The translations under genes were made by a program, and so were the position numbers. From Protea cynaroides (lineage: Eukaryota > Streptophyta > Magnoliopsida > Proteales > Proteaceae), in assembly GCA_028583415.1 (NCBI GenBank), contig CM053270.1:5774342-5838341 (forward strand): a stretch of 64,000 bases of DNA, given 5' to 3'. Positions 21,634 to 32,515 of this stretch are shown here, piece after piece; positions within the stretch are counted from its first letter, which is position 1, and the number at the start of each line of letters is the position of its first letter. The notes below the pieces were generated by a model that did no database searches, had not been told where the DNA came from, and worked only from the letters and a program-made list of their open reading frames with translations.

Positions 21634-21670
21634 AGTACAGTCCACAACCCGGACAGTTACTCTATAGTAC
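21634..21670. other. Conserved leader motif after PBS (B)
   Basis: AGTCCACAACCCGGACAG lies 17 bp beyond the aORF stop and about 210 bp after the PBS. It is the reverse complement of the CTGTCCGG...GTGGACT motif at the same place in C, D and F. The GTCC/GGAC arms can pair on either strand. Confidence 0.5.
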
Positions 21671-21686
21671 AAAGAAAATAAAATAA

Positions 21687-22956
21687 TCATGAAGCTGGAG
21701 GTGAAGGAGGAGGAGGTGCCTCACGGTCTCTGTCATAATCCTCAACGTAGACTCTAGTCAATCAGGCTACCTGAGTCTGGGTCGCCTGAAGACTAGCTGT
21801 GAGACCAGCTACCCGCTGATTAGTCACGCGTTGAGCACCCAAAAGCTCCTCTATCCGCATATTTGATCTGCGCTGAGCCTCTCTGATCTCATGCAATATC
21901 CCCATCACATCAAAAGGTGGGTGTGAAGGACCAGCTGCATGAGAAGGACCAGCCGCATAAGAAGTACTAGCTCCAGCAGCATGTGTAGGTGAAGGAGGTG
22001 GTATGGAACCACATCCATGTAGAAACGATCATCATCACCAGCAGGCTCCCTATGAACTCCTGCTCTAGCGGCTACTGCTGCTGCCTCAGCGTCAGCCATT
22101 TCCATGCGAGTGTGAGGGCGCACCATTGCATTCCTCTCCTCATCACTGACCTGGGAATCCCGCATGCCCATCTTACAGATGGCATCCCAATCCAATGGTG
22201 ATGAGAAGGATTTCTCCTGAATCTTCTCACCCAACAAATCCACACCCAGGTAGGTAAGCAGCATAGTGATCATACGTCCATAGGGTAGATTACCCTTATG
22301 ACTGGGCAATGTAGCACTGATCATCATCCGCATGATGATCTAAGGTAGCAGACCGGCTGCCTAGTACAGATGCAGTACAGTAAAAACTGAGTCAACTGGG
22401 AGACCCTCTCAAAATATCCACTCTGCGGGAGCAGATTGTGCTGGATGATCTTGCAGTACACCCGCGGATCTAAACGAAGATAACTCGCTTTCATCTCCCA
22501 GCGATCAGGTCTAATGAGCTGACGGTCTATCTCAGCCCTCATCTGTAATGAGAAGAACTGAGGCTCTCCAGGGGCACAGAAGACGAAGGAGCCGTCATAG
22601 GAAATACCCAGCAAGTCAGCTAGCTGCCGATAGTCAAAGGAGACCTCAACCCCCTTGACGTAGCTAGTAATCCGGAGCTCATCACCCCTATCAACATCGT
22701 TGTAATCCCCCACCACCTGGAGGTTACAATAGAACTAGCGTACCAAGTCAGGGCAGGTACAGGCGTCATACTTGATGACAGAAAGCCAGTCCATGTCACC
22801 AAACGCTCTCTCCACATTGAACAAGGCTAGGCTAGCCAAGTCCATTTTGCAGCCTCCCTCTACCTTTTTACGAGCAAAGCTGGCATACTGTGCCTCGGCT
22901 TCATTAGTACGGAAGCGGAGACGGTCGCGAACACTAGGAACCTTGGTACGGGCCAT
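21687..22956 (-). pseudogene. Antisense accessory gene aORF, frameshifted (B)
   Basis: Starts at ATG 22956 (MARTKVPSVRDRLRF) and ends at TGA 21687-21689. First block with NVERAFGDMDWLSVI to a TAG at 22735. The second open part (22716-22324) holds ELRITSYVKGVEVSFDYRQ, LADLLGISYDGSFVF and YCKIIQHNLLPQSG. A frameshift near 22330 leads to NLPYGRMITMLL and KMGMRDSQVSDEERNAM (to 21905). The C-terminal part has a TQTQVA repeat-like segment and a proline-rich end. It lies opposite to gag, with its 3' end towards the PBS. One stop and two or more frameshifts; otherwise close to E's copy. Confidence 0.8.
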
Positions 22957-22961
22957 AATAT

Positions 22962-23403
22962 CTGTAAACCACAAGGAAAAATAGATAATGGATTAGTAAA
23001 ATAGAAAACTCCAAAAATTTCGACATTATAACGACGTAAGTTGGCCAAAAGCCTCACTTGTCACCTATACACGTGGGCAGGAGGACTTATGTGGGTTCTA
23101 AACTATCCTGCAATACTCATTCAGTCGGAAATTCTAACTAACGGAATTCAATTTCAAGAAATTTTGAGAAATTCAAAAATCTTGACAAATTAGGGCAAAA
23201 AGAGAAAATTTCGAGTTTCTCGATAACCAACCGATGAAACTCAAATATTTTTTAGGGCTTTCGTCCATTGACTCATCAAAAACAAAAGCCCCCAATAAAA
23301 ATTGAATTTTTACGATTGGAAAAAGTTTAATTTGAAGAAAACGAGATATACAAGCAAAAACCTAGAAAAGAGAACCTAAAACAGGTAAATGGAGAAGACA
23401 TAC
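22962..23403 (-). other. Predicted 5'-UTR intron of aORF (B)
   Basis: Minus strand: donor CTATAG/GTATGTCTTC at 23403 and acceptor GGTTTACAG ending at 22962, 442 bp, six bases before ATG 22956. It contains AAGCCCTAAAAAATATTTGAG and the AAGTCCTCCTGCCC block shared with the other elements. Confidence 0.65.
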
Positions 23404-23463
23404 CTATAGGAATGGTGTAGATGTCGAAACACGGAATCCAAATGACTAATGTAGCGGAGTCGG

Positions 23464-23770
23464 CACTGTAGAACCTTAGAGGAAGGAGACTAGTCAAAAC
23501 AGAGGAGGAAGAATGAGAAATGAACTCAAAATCGGACCTTAAAAATCTGATTTTTGGTCCAGGGGTCGGAGAATTCGACCAGGACCATCGACCCACCCAT
23601 CGACCCCCGTATCGACCCGCAGCTCTCGGTAATCTGACAGAGAACCAGGGGTCGCACCTAGGTTCAGACACCCATCGACCCCCACATCGACCCCCGACTC
23701 TCGGTGAGAATCAATGATTCCCAGGGTCGATCCTAGGGTCGGACATACCATCGACCCCACTATCGACCCT
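23464..23770 (-). promoter_or_regulatory. aORF promoter-like region with GGGTCGA cluster (B)
   Basis: The reverse complement of 23464-23474 is GGTTCTACAGT, the B version of the block before the intron. 23560-23770 carries at least eight CATCGACCC/GGGTCG elements, the same motif that flanks the TATA box in B's LTRs. It sits between the divergent aORF and gag. Confidence 0.5.
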
Positions 23771-23908
23771 ACATAGAAAAGACAGTATTTTTCCTGGAAT
23801 GATCTGAAAATTTTGAAAATAACATTGGTTAGTGTGTCTACATGAAGTATAAATGATTACCTCACGTATTTTATGATTTTCAGGCACCACCATCATTAGA
23901 GGAAAAAT

Positions 23909-25166
23909 ATGGCTGGGGCGTAGAGTAACCAGGCAAAGTCGTAACGCAGTTCCACCACCACCACCCATGGAGGAAGCCAGTCAAGACAATATAAATGCAC
24001 AGGGTAATCCGCAGGTTGTACCACCAGTAAACCAGGGTCAGGCAAATCCTACTAACCTGCCACCCCCACTACCGGAATTGACTACCGTGGTGATTAATCT
24101 AGCACAACAACTTCAACAAATGCAACACGCGCAAGCCCATATGTAGGCAATGATGGGAATGATGTTCCAGGCGGCACAAACTACACCTATGCCGACTGGG
24201 CAAGCCAATGCAACACCGGTGGGTAACCACCTAGCACCTCAACCACCAGCTGCACAGATTTCAGTACCACACCCTGAAGCAGTGCAGGGAAATTTTCAGT
24301 ATCCACCACCTATATATAGGGCATATGCTCTTAATCAACTGGATCACTCTCGACTCATTGAGAGATTCTTAAAGATGAAACCTAAGGAGTTTACCAGAAA
24401 ATCGTCTGATCCACTCTAGCCAGCACACTGGATCGACGAAATGGAGAGGAATTTTCTAATGATGACTATCACAGAGGAGGAAAAGGTATTATGTGCCACC
24501 TTCATGCTAAAAGGTGATGCACATCATTGGTAGAAATCTACAAAGGACTATTTGATAACTAAGCACGCCCTATTGACCTGGGCTGTATATAAAGAAGCTT
24601 TCTTTGAGAAGTACTTTCCCTGAAGCTTCAAAGATTCTATGGAGAAGGAGTTCCTGAGTTTATTTCAGGGACAGATGACAATGGACGCGTATCAGCAGTG
24701 TTATGAAGAGCTATTTTTCTTCGCACCACTAAGCATGCAAGAGGAAGACACTAAAACCCATAGGTTTGTTACGGGACTTAGGGGAAGCATCAGAGAGCAC
24801 GTTCTGGGCCTAGACAAGAGATCTATAATGAAGCTGTGTAGATTGCTCGAGTTATAGAGTCGAGCCAGAAAGAGAGTTATCTACTCCAAAACAGGGGTAT
24901 AAAAAGGCCAGCTGGTAATTCATACAACGGAGAAAATAACAAGACATACAAACCCTTCCGTACTCAAAGTTTTACTGCTGCACCCAAGACTACCCAAGTA
25001 GCTCAACAGCAGCCAAAGCCAAATACTGAAGGTCAAAAATGTTATAACTACAATCAAGTGGGACATATGATGAGAGAGTGTCCTAAACCCAGGAAGCAGC
25101 TACATCAAGGACGAGTTTATGCTGTTACATCTGAGGATGCTGCCGCATCGCCCGATGTGGTCACAG
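23909..25166 (+). pseudogene. gag: gag, decayed (B)
   Basis: ATG 23909; an extra G right after the start shifts the frame compared with E. Then proline-rich and glutamine-rich N-terminal sequence, the core (KMKPKEF, MTITEEEKVLCATFMLKGDA, FAPLSMQEEDTKT, TGLRGSIREHVLGL) and a zinc knuckle near 25041. The knuckle reads CYNYNQVGHMMREC, with second Cys changed to Tyr. Stops at TGG or CGA codons (24147, 24418, 24530, 24620 area) are transitions. An acceptor-like ATGATTTTCAG/GCACCACC at 23883 precedes the start and is identical in E. The end reads PDVVTG into the gag-pro intron. Confidence 0.85.
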
Positions 25167-25235
25167 GTATAACCTAAACCTTTAAAGTTGTATTACATTG
25201 TGTGATCATGTAGACTAAGTTAAAATAAATCATAG
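25167..25235 (+). other. Predicted gag-pro intron, 69 bp (B)
   Basis: GTCACAG/GTATAACC to AATCATAG/GTATCG. Unspliced translation stops at TAA after two more codons; splicing joins VVTG to IVPING in frame. It contains CATGTAGACTAAG. Confidence 0.7.
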
Positions 25236-28200
25236 GTATCGTACCTATAAATGGCATACCCGCCAGAGTACTCTTTGACTCAGGAGCTACTCATTCTTTT
25301 ATATCAGTGTCATTTGGAAAGAAGCTGAATTTACCTATCAAAACATTAGACTACAAACTACTTGTACGGTCACCGATGGGATTACAAGTGGAATTAGAAA
25401 AATGTTATGGGCCATGTCCAGTTTTCATTGACGAGAAAACCTTAGATGCAATCTTGATTCAACTCGAGATGGCAGACTTTGACGTCATCTTGGGAATGGA
25501 TTGGTTAGCTCGACATTCTGCAAACCTATTATGCGCCGAAAAGAAGCTAACATTAAAAGACAAAGAAGGAACTGAATTCAGTTTTGTGGGAACCAAACTT
25601 CCCCGTAAACGCAAGCTCATACTCTCAGCACTAAAGGCTAAGAAGTGCCTTGAGAAAGGAGCAGTCGGGTATTTAGTATCAGTGGTCGACCTCACCAAAG
25701 AAGCACCACGGACGGAAGATATTGATGTCGTGCGGGACTACCCCGACGTATTTCCTGAGGAACTACCAGGATTACCACCCGACCGAGCCACCGAATTTGT
25801 GATAGACCTTATACCTGGAGCCGCACCAGTATCAAAAGCACCTTATCGAATGGCTCCTACTAAACTAAAGGAATTGAAAGTACAACTACAAGAACTACTG
25901 GACAAGGGTTATATTCGACCTAGTATATCACCATGGGGAGCGCCAGTATTGTTCGTAAAGAAGAAAGACGGTAGCGTTCGATTATGTATCGACTATCGAG
26001 AGTTGAACAAACTGACAATCAAGAATCGATATCCACTACCTCGGATCGATAACTTGTTCGATCAGTTGCAAGGAGCAAAGGTATTTTCTAAGATTGATCT
26101 TCGGTCAGGCTATCATCAGTTGAAGATTAAAGATGGTGATATTCCTAAGATAGCTTTCAGGACCAGATATGGACATTATGAATTCTTGGTCATGTCATTT
26201 AGATTAACAAACGCACCAGCAACTTTCATAGAACTTATGAACCGGGTTTTCCACGATATGTTGAATACGTCAGTTATTTTATTTATTGATGATATATTGG
26301 TATATTCCAAGGACAAGGAAACTCATATTAAGAATCTAAACGCCACTCTACAGCGATTAAGGAAAGAGAGGCTATATGCCAAATTTACAGTGTGAGTTTT
26401 GGCTAAGTAAAGTCGCCTTCCTAAGCCATGTAATATTCACTGAAGGAATCAAAGTGGATCCCAGCAAGATCGAGGCTATTGTAAAGTGGGAAGCACCAAA
26501 GAGCGTTGCAGAAATTAGAAGTTTTCTGGGTCTAGCTGGTTATTATCGGCGGTTTGTGGAAGACTATTCCCGGATTGCGTACCTCTCACCAGTCTGACTA
26601 AGAAAGGTGAAAATTTTGTTTGGACGGATAAATGTGAGAAGAGCTTCCAGACCTTGAAGACCAAATTGATATCCGCCCCGATTTTGACTATTCCTATTCC
26701 AGGACAGCCATTTATCTTGTACACTGATGCGTCAGGATTGGGATTAGGATGTGTGCTTATGTAAGGAGAACAAGTATTTGCCTATGCCTCAAGACAATTA
26801 AAGACACATGAAAAAAACTATCCCACTCATGATTTGGAGTTAGCGGCAGTAGTACATGCTGTCAAAATATGGAGACATTACCTATACGGAGAGAAGTTCC
26901 AGATTAAATCGGACCACAAAAGTCTTACTTATCTATTTAATCAGAAGGAGTTGAATATGAGACAAAGAAGATGGCTGGAATTATTAAAAGACTATGACTG
27001 TGATATCCAGTATCATCCGGGGAAAGCTAATGTAGTAGCGGATGCGCTGAGCAGAAAGGCAATGATAAAACCGTAAGGAGAGGTTAGCACAACTGCAGCA
27101 ATGTGTACTACTGGAACAGTATTGAATCACGGCAATGAGCAGCCAAGGGTTTATCCATCGATTTTCAAATATGTTTACCGCATTGAAGATTATACCGGAT
27201 ATAATTGATGAATTGAGGATAGCTATTAAATCAGATCCTTACCTAAGGGCGGTGCAAGAGGACATTGAAAAAGGTAGGATTATCCCAGAGTTTACCTTGG
27301 ACGAAGAAAAGGTACTAAAGTACAAAGGAAAAATATGTGTACCAAAAACAGAAAGCTTGGACATTAGACACCGACTGATGAAAGAAGCCCATACCACCAT
27401 TTATTCGATACATCCTGGAAGTACAAAAATGTATCATGATTTAAAGAAACTATATTGGTGGCGAGGGATGAAACCAGACATAGCTAGGTTCGTGTCTCAA
27501 TGCCTAAATTGTCAGAAAGTAAAGGCTGAATGACAAAGACCTACAGGATTGTTACAGCCGTTACCGGAACCGGCATGGAAATGGGACTGCATCACTATGG
27601 ACTTCGTCATAGGACTGTCATTGACTCCTCGAGTAGTCGATGCAGTTTGGGAGATTGTAGACCGCTTGACTAAAACAGCTCACTTTATACCTATTCGACC
27701 TCAGTATACACTAGAGAGGTTAGCAAAGCTGTATGTGAATAATATAGTTCGACTACATGGGGTACCAGAGAGCATTTTGTCCGATAGAGATCCACGATTT
27801 ACTTCCAAGTTTTGGGAAGGATTACAAAAGGCTATGGGTACAACATTGAAGTTTAGTACCGCATTCCATCTACAGACAGATGGACAGTCAGAGCGTATAA
27901 TTCAGATTGTAGAAGACATGCTACGAGCATGTGTAATTGATTTTAAAGGATCATGGGATGAAAAGTTACCACTGGTCGAGTTCGCGTATAACAATAGCTA
28001 TCAGGCTACTATACAGATGTCACCTTATGAGGCACTGTATGGCAGAAAATGTCGAACTCCTTTGTTTTGGAATGAAGTTGGGGAACGTAGTCTCATTGGA
28101 CCAGAATTTGTTGAGGAGACTTGTCGAGTGGTCGACATTATCAAGGAAAGAGTGAGAACAGCTTAGAATTGTCAGAAGCAATATGTAGATACTCGACGCA

Positions 28201-28691
28201 GAGATCTTGAGTTCGTCGTGGGTGATAAAGTATTCTTAAAAGTATCGCCTATGCGAGGTCTGAAACGGTTCGGACAGAAGGGGAAACTAAGTTCAAGATA
28301 TGTCGGGCCATATGAGATCTTAGCCAAACGTGAAAAAGTGGCTTATCAGTTAGCACTACCCCCATCTATGTCAAGTGTACATGACGTATTTCATATTTTC
28401 TTATTGAAGAAATATGTCAAGGATCCGACGCACGTTTTGACAATGGATTTACCAGATTTAACTGAAGAATTGACCTTGGAAGTAGCACCAATTGAGATCA
28501 CTAGTCGAAAGGTGCAACGATTACGCATCCGTGATATCTATTATGTCAAGGTAACCTGGAGAAGCAGGGATATAGAAGAAGTCACATGGGAAGAAGAGAA
28601 TGCTATGCGAAAGCAATACCCTCATTTGTTTGATTCAGAAGGTACGTATAATTTCGAGGATGAAATTTTTATAAGTAGGGGGGAGTTGTAA
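25236..28691 (+). pseudogene. pol: pol: PR-RT-RH-IN-chromodomain, nearly full length (B)
   Basis: Protease with intact FDSGATHSF near 25270. RT is within the 362-codon open part 25307-26395, with SPWGAPVLFVKKKDG and the catalytic FIDDILVY near 26284. A frameshift at about 26388 and another near 26580 follow. RNase H has YTDASG near 26720 and DHKSLTYL. The integrase HHCC domain is at about 27385-27515, and the core carries MDFVIG, SDRDPRF and TDGQSER. GPY/F is near 28300 and a chromodomain-like tail (KVTWRSRDIEEVTWEEENAM) follows. The stop TAA at 28689 lies inside the LTR. Stops at 26762, 27076, 27531 and 28166 are CAA, CGA or CAG transitions. Lineage: Tekay/Del-like chromovirus. Confidence 0.9.
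28676..28686 (+). promoter_or_regulatory. Polypurine tract (B)
   Basis: AGTAGGGGGGAGT directly before LTR start TGTAAG at 28687. The tract overlaps the last codons of pol. The same sequence precedes the shared LTR at 19126-19136. Confidence 0.85.
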
Positions 28692-30998
28692 GACCCGTGT
28701 CATTCTAACCCGGTCTTACCACTTGAACCAGGTCTACCCATCGTGGTCGAGCCAAATGGACCAAGTGCGTGAAGGAGATCGTGATCCCAGGTATTAAACT
28801 GACCCAAAAACACTCAAAAAGGGGCGAGGGTCGCACACCCAGTGAGGTGGGGTCGGACCCCCCCAGTACAAAGGTCAGACCCTCATTTTTAACTGGGGGT
28901 CGGACCAGGGGTCGATGGGATCATCGACCCCATCATCGACCCCAAGTTGCCGCCAGAAACAGAATTTAGGAAACTTTCCTAATTTCGGTTGGGCTCTTTT
29001 CTAATCTCAACGGGGCTTATTTTAGGAGTTTCTACTCTATATAAAGGACGCCCATAAGCCTCTTTCACTCCTTTTAGAACCCTAATTGAATTGAGAGAAA
29101 GAGAAGAGAAGGAAGAGAAGAAGAAGAGAAGGAAAGTAGAGAAGAAAGCAAAAGGAGAAGAGTTTCAGAGAAGGAGTATTCTTCTCAGGTAAGAATACTA
29201 ATTCTATGTATTTCGTGAGACTTAGAATAGTTCAATTATGATGTAGGAGAAACCCAAACCATCAATCCATGGTTAAGTTTCAATGGAAACCATGGAGGAG
29301 ATCAATTAACCCATATGTTGAGTAAAGAGTAGTTCTAATCCATAGAAAGTGTATGGAATGGACTATGGAAGAAAGCCATAGAATTCAAACAAGGAAGAAT
29401 GGATCAAAATATGAGAATATCGACCAAAACCATGGGGGTTCGCACGTGGGGTCGATGGTGCATCGACCCTACCTGACCCTGAGTATCGACCCCCAGTGTT
29501 CAGGAAACCAAGAAACGGGGTGGTTGCACCTAGGGTCGATGGACCCATCGACCCTGGCATCGACCCTACTACAAGGGGTCGCAGTATACTGCTACCCTAG
29601 CATCGACCCGTCCTGCTACCCCCAGTTAATAGCAAGTTAGAAAAATTGGAATAAAATCTAATTAAATTCTATCGACTTTGTTAGATCTTCTAGCAATATA
29701 TTATCAATATAATGGTGATTCTTAAAGCTTGAAAGAGGATCTACTAGCAAGCTAAGGTGAGGAAACAAGACCTAAACTAATTGATTAATAACAAACTATT
29801 TTATTTTTCTTGAGTCCAATGCCATGCTTGATTCTATGCGAATATGCTTGTAATGTACATACAACATGTCATCCAATATTTCTATTATTGTTTCATGCAT
29901 ATTTACTTTATTGTTTATAACATGATGATGATGATGATGATGATAGGAATAGGCATGTGAATGTATGTGTGTGGTTAGTGTACTTGATGCGAGCGAGTAT
30001 CAGGGGGGTGTCATAGGTTGGGCCTAAGCACTCTAGCTCTATCTCTAACTCAAGTTTTGTGCATTAACATCGTCGTATCGTCATTACTTTAGCAGAACTA
30101 TTACGACGTAGAGCATCAGGGGAGGTGGTCCTCGGTCCTTGTAATCTTCGACTCTACTGGGGGGCCTTAGCTCTATCTCTATGGGCGTTCTGAGGGATGC
30201 TGGGGTGAGGCCTTGGATACACTGTTTGGCATTAGGATTAGTTAGTTGCGAGCCCAGTTTGCAAGCCCTCGCCAGCAGGGGCTTACGTGTTGGTATGGCA
30301 TTGTACAACAATAAACGGTTACCTTTGTTGTACAATGTTCATAGTAGGGTGGATGGGGACGACAATAAACGTTAACCTTTGAGCGGGCTTCCACACCCTG
30401 TGTATAGAGGAGGGGTCAATAAATATGACCTTTGACCTCCAACCCTTTCTATTGCATATTGCAAACTTTAAACCAGACCAAAGATATGAATTGAATGCAT
30501 GCATATGTATTGTTGCATTGTTTTGTTTGCTCACTGAACCATGATGTGTGCTCACCCTCTTGACGTTGAATATTTTTAGTTGATGATGCAGGTACCACTG
30601 TTGAAGATTTTATCAATGCCCCTGTGTACGGACATATGGCGGCGATTGAAGCTGAAGATGTAGAGGATACGCATGACTCCTCTTGCGAGTGCAACTCATG
30701 CGTATTCGTTTAGATTTTCTTTATTTATTTATTTGGATTTATTAAAGAGATGTAAATGATATTTATTTATGTCTTAGTTGATACAGAATAATTTGGTACT
30801 TAAATATGAATATCACATTTAGATTCTTCAGTTCATTTTATTATAAGACTTCCGCTATTGTGTATTTACTCTGATTATGAATGTGGATGTATGGGGTTTA
30901 GATAACACGGATATAGCCTACTCGAGATCCTGGTTGAACCGTTGGTTTGCTAGCGGTTCATCACACCATTCTGAATAGTGCGGAATTGGGGTGTGACA
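28687..30998 (+). repeat. Element B 3' LTR
   Basis: 2312 bp, TGTAAGACCC...GTGTGACA, same order of motifs as the 5' LTR. It contains an extra 40-50 bp near 30070-30125 (TCGTCATTAC...GACGTAGAGCATC) missing from the 5' copy. The exon-like segment is at 30586-30713. The right flank is C-family LTR. Confidence 0.9.
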
Positions 30999-31724
30999 CC
31001 ATACGTCCAGTTTCTCGACTTTCGCCGATTATCCCCTATTGATCCTAGGGTTTCTCCTGCACATTCTAGGTCTGAGCATTGAGTTTGAGTTGTTTCCAAC
31101 TCCATTCAAGTCATAGTTTCGATGGTTTTTATCCTAGAACTTGAATCTAGGGTTTACTAAGTAAATTAGGTTTTGACGGCAAAGTAGGGTTTTGATCAAT
31201 ACCTGCTTTGCATGGTATTGATCCAAGCAAACTAACCATCATAGAGTCATAATGTAAAAGAAGGTTTAAGCACTTACCGTCGACTTGCGGTAAGGTGTTC
31301 TTTGTCGAACGGCAATGGCGGCTCTTCCTTCTTCTTCCTAGCTCCTTCTCCTTCTCCAATCTCCTTCTCCCTAGGGTTTGTAAGGTTCAATGGAAGAGGT
31401 TTTAGGAGGTTTAGAGGGTTTTATATAGACTAGGATTAGGTTTAGGAAGCCTCCAATTATTAGGAAAGTCCTTCGGTTTGAAATTTGGAAAGTGGGACCC
31501 GCAGAGATCCATTTCTGGATCTTAGTGGTCTGCTGCGCAGGCCATACCGGTCGACCGGTACTAAGAACGGTACCATCGAACGGTATGAATTAATTCATAC
31601 TTATTTTGGTCCATTTTGTACCTGTTTTTTATCCGCTCGTCCCGTCTGGCCCGGTGATGATTGGAAGACCTATTACGACATGAATTCAAGGTTTAGATCG
31701 GGTTCATGGAGTGCGGGTCTTACA
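30999..31724 (-). repeat. Outer part of a C-type 5' LTR
   Basis: Begins CCATACGTCC, equivalent to D's LTR at about 41302, and runs to GCGGGTCTTACA at 31724, the outer LTR terminus (TGTAAGACCC on the minus strand). It has TATA (31421-31428, minus), a donor-like site (31281 area) and ACCGGT motifs at 31545-31590. It differs from the adjacent D LTR copy throughout. Its natural inner part is most likely 16907-17687, separated by element B. It is followed by ACCCC, a possible 5-bp target duplication. Confidence 0.65.
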
Positions 31725-32410
31725 ACCCCCCACTGATTCTAGGGTTTCTCCTATACATTCTAGGTCCGAGCAATGAGTTAGAGTTGTTTCAAACTCCATT
31801 CAAGTCCTAGTTTCGATGATCTTCAACCTAGAACTTGAATCTAAAGTTTATCGACTAGATTAGGGTTTCACGACAAATTCAGATTTAGAATAATAGTTCG
31901 CCTTACATGGTATTGATCCAATCATGACTAGCCTACTATAACACTTAACTTAGAGGAAGGTTTAAGCACTTACCGTTGGTACACGGTAGAGTGTTCTTCA
32001 TCCAACGGCGATGGCGGTTATTCCCTCTCCTTCCTTAGCTCATTCTCCTTCTTCGATCTCTTTCTCCTTTCTACGGTTTCTGAGGATCAATGAAAGAGAT
32101 TTAAGGAGGTTTAGGGGTCCTTATATAGACTAGGGTTGAGTTTAGGAAGCCTCCTAACATTAGAAAAGTCTTTTGGTTCAGAATTTGGAAAGTGGGACCC
32201 ATAGAGATCCGTTTCCAGATCTAAGTGGTTTGCCTGTGCAAGCATACCGGTCGACTGGTACCATCGACAGGTATGAAAAATATCATTTAGTTTGGTCATT
32301 TTCATACCTGGCTGTCATCCGCTCGTACCGTCTGGCCCGGTGATGATTGGAAGACCTGTTATGACATGAATTAAAGGTTTAGATCAGGTTTATGGAGTGC
32401 GGGTCTTACA
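31725..32410 (-). repeat. Element D 3' LTR, outer part
   Basis: ACCCCCCACTGATTCTAGGG to GCGGGTCTTACA at 32410. It matches D's 5' LTR from about 41330 onward more closely than it matches the neighbouring copy at 30999-31724. Its inner part is missing on the left because the C LTR abuts it at a C-rich site. Together the two copies form a direct repeat of about 0.68 kb. Confidence 0.75.
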
Positions 32411-32515
32411 ACTCCCCCACCCTTAAAAGAAATTTCGTCCCCGAAATTTGAATGTAGGTTTCACAACTCCCCCACCCTTAAAATAAATTTCAGCCTCGAA
32501 ATTTATACGTACCTT
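32408..32515 (-). repeat. Duplicated polypurine/LTR-edge sequence (D)
   Basis: ACAACTCCCCCACCCTTAAAA followed by AATTTCG..CGAAATTT occurs at 32408 and again at 32463, offset 55 bp. Each copy looks like an LTR edge plus polypurine tract in minus orientation. F has the same arrangement; B and E have one copy only. Which copy primes plus-strand synthesis cannot be told here. Confidence 0.65.

Larger units (their letters stand above)
17688..30998 (+). mobile_element. Element B with partial tandem copy sharing one LTR
   Basis: Structure: truncated pol tail (17688-19136), LTR (19137-21411), PBS, aORF, gag, pol, polypurine tract, LTR (28687-30998). The full unit is about 11.9 kb. The upstream tail joins the shared LTR through its own correct polypurine tract, as expected after recombination between LTRs of tandem or homologous copies. 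The right flank CCATACGTCC is C-family LTR sequence, so B lies in C's 5' LTR. The left end is truncated, so no target duplication can be checked. The two LTRs are closely similar but show scattered differences. Confidence 0.85.

Noticed and set aside
16907..32410. C and D as a tandem pair sharing one LTR
   Set aside because: Two distinct LTR outer ends (31724 and 32410) are present and they differ; nested insertion of C in D's LTR explains both.
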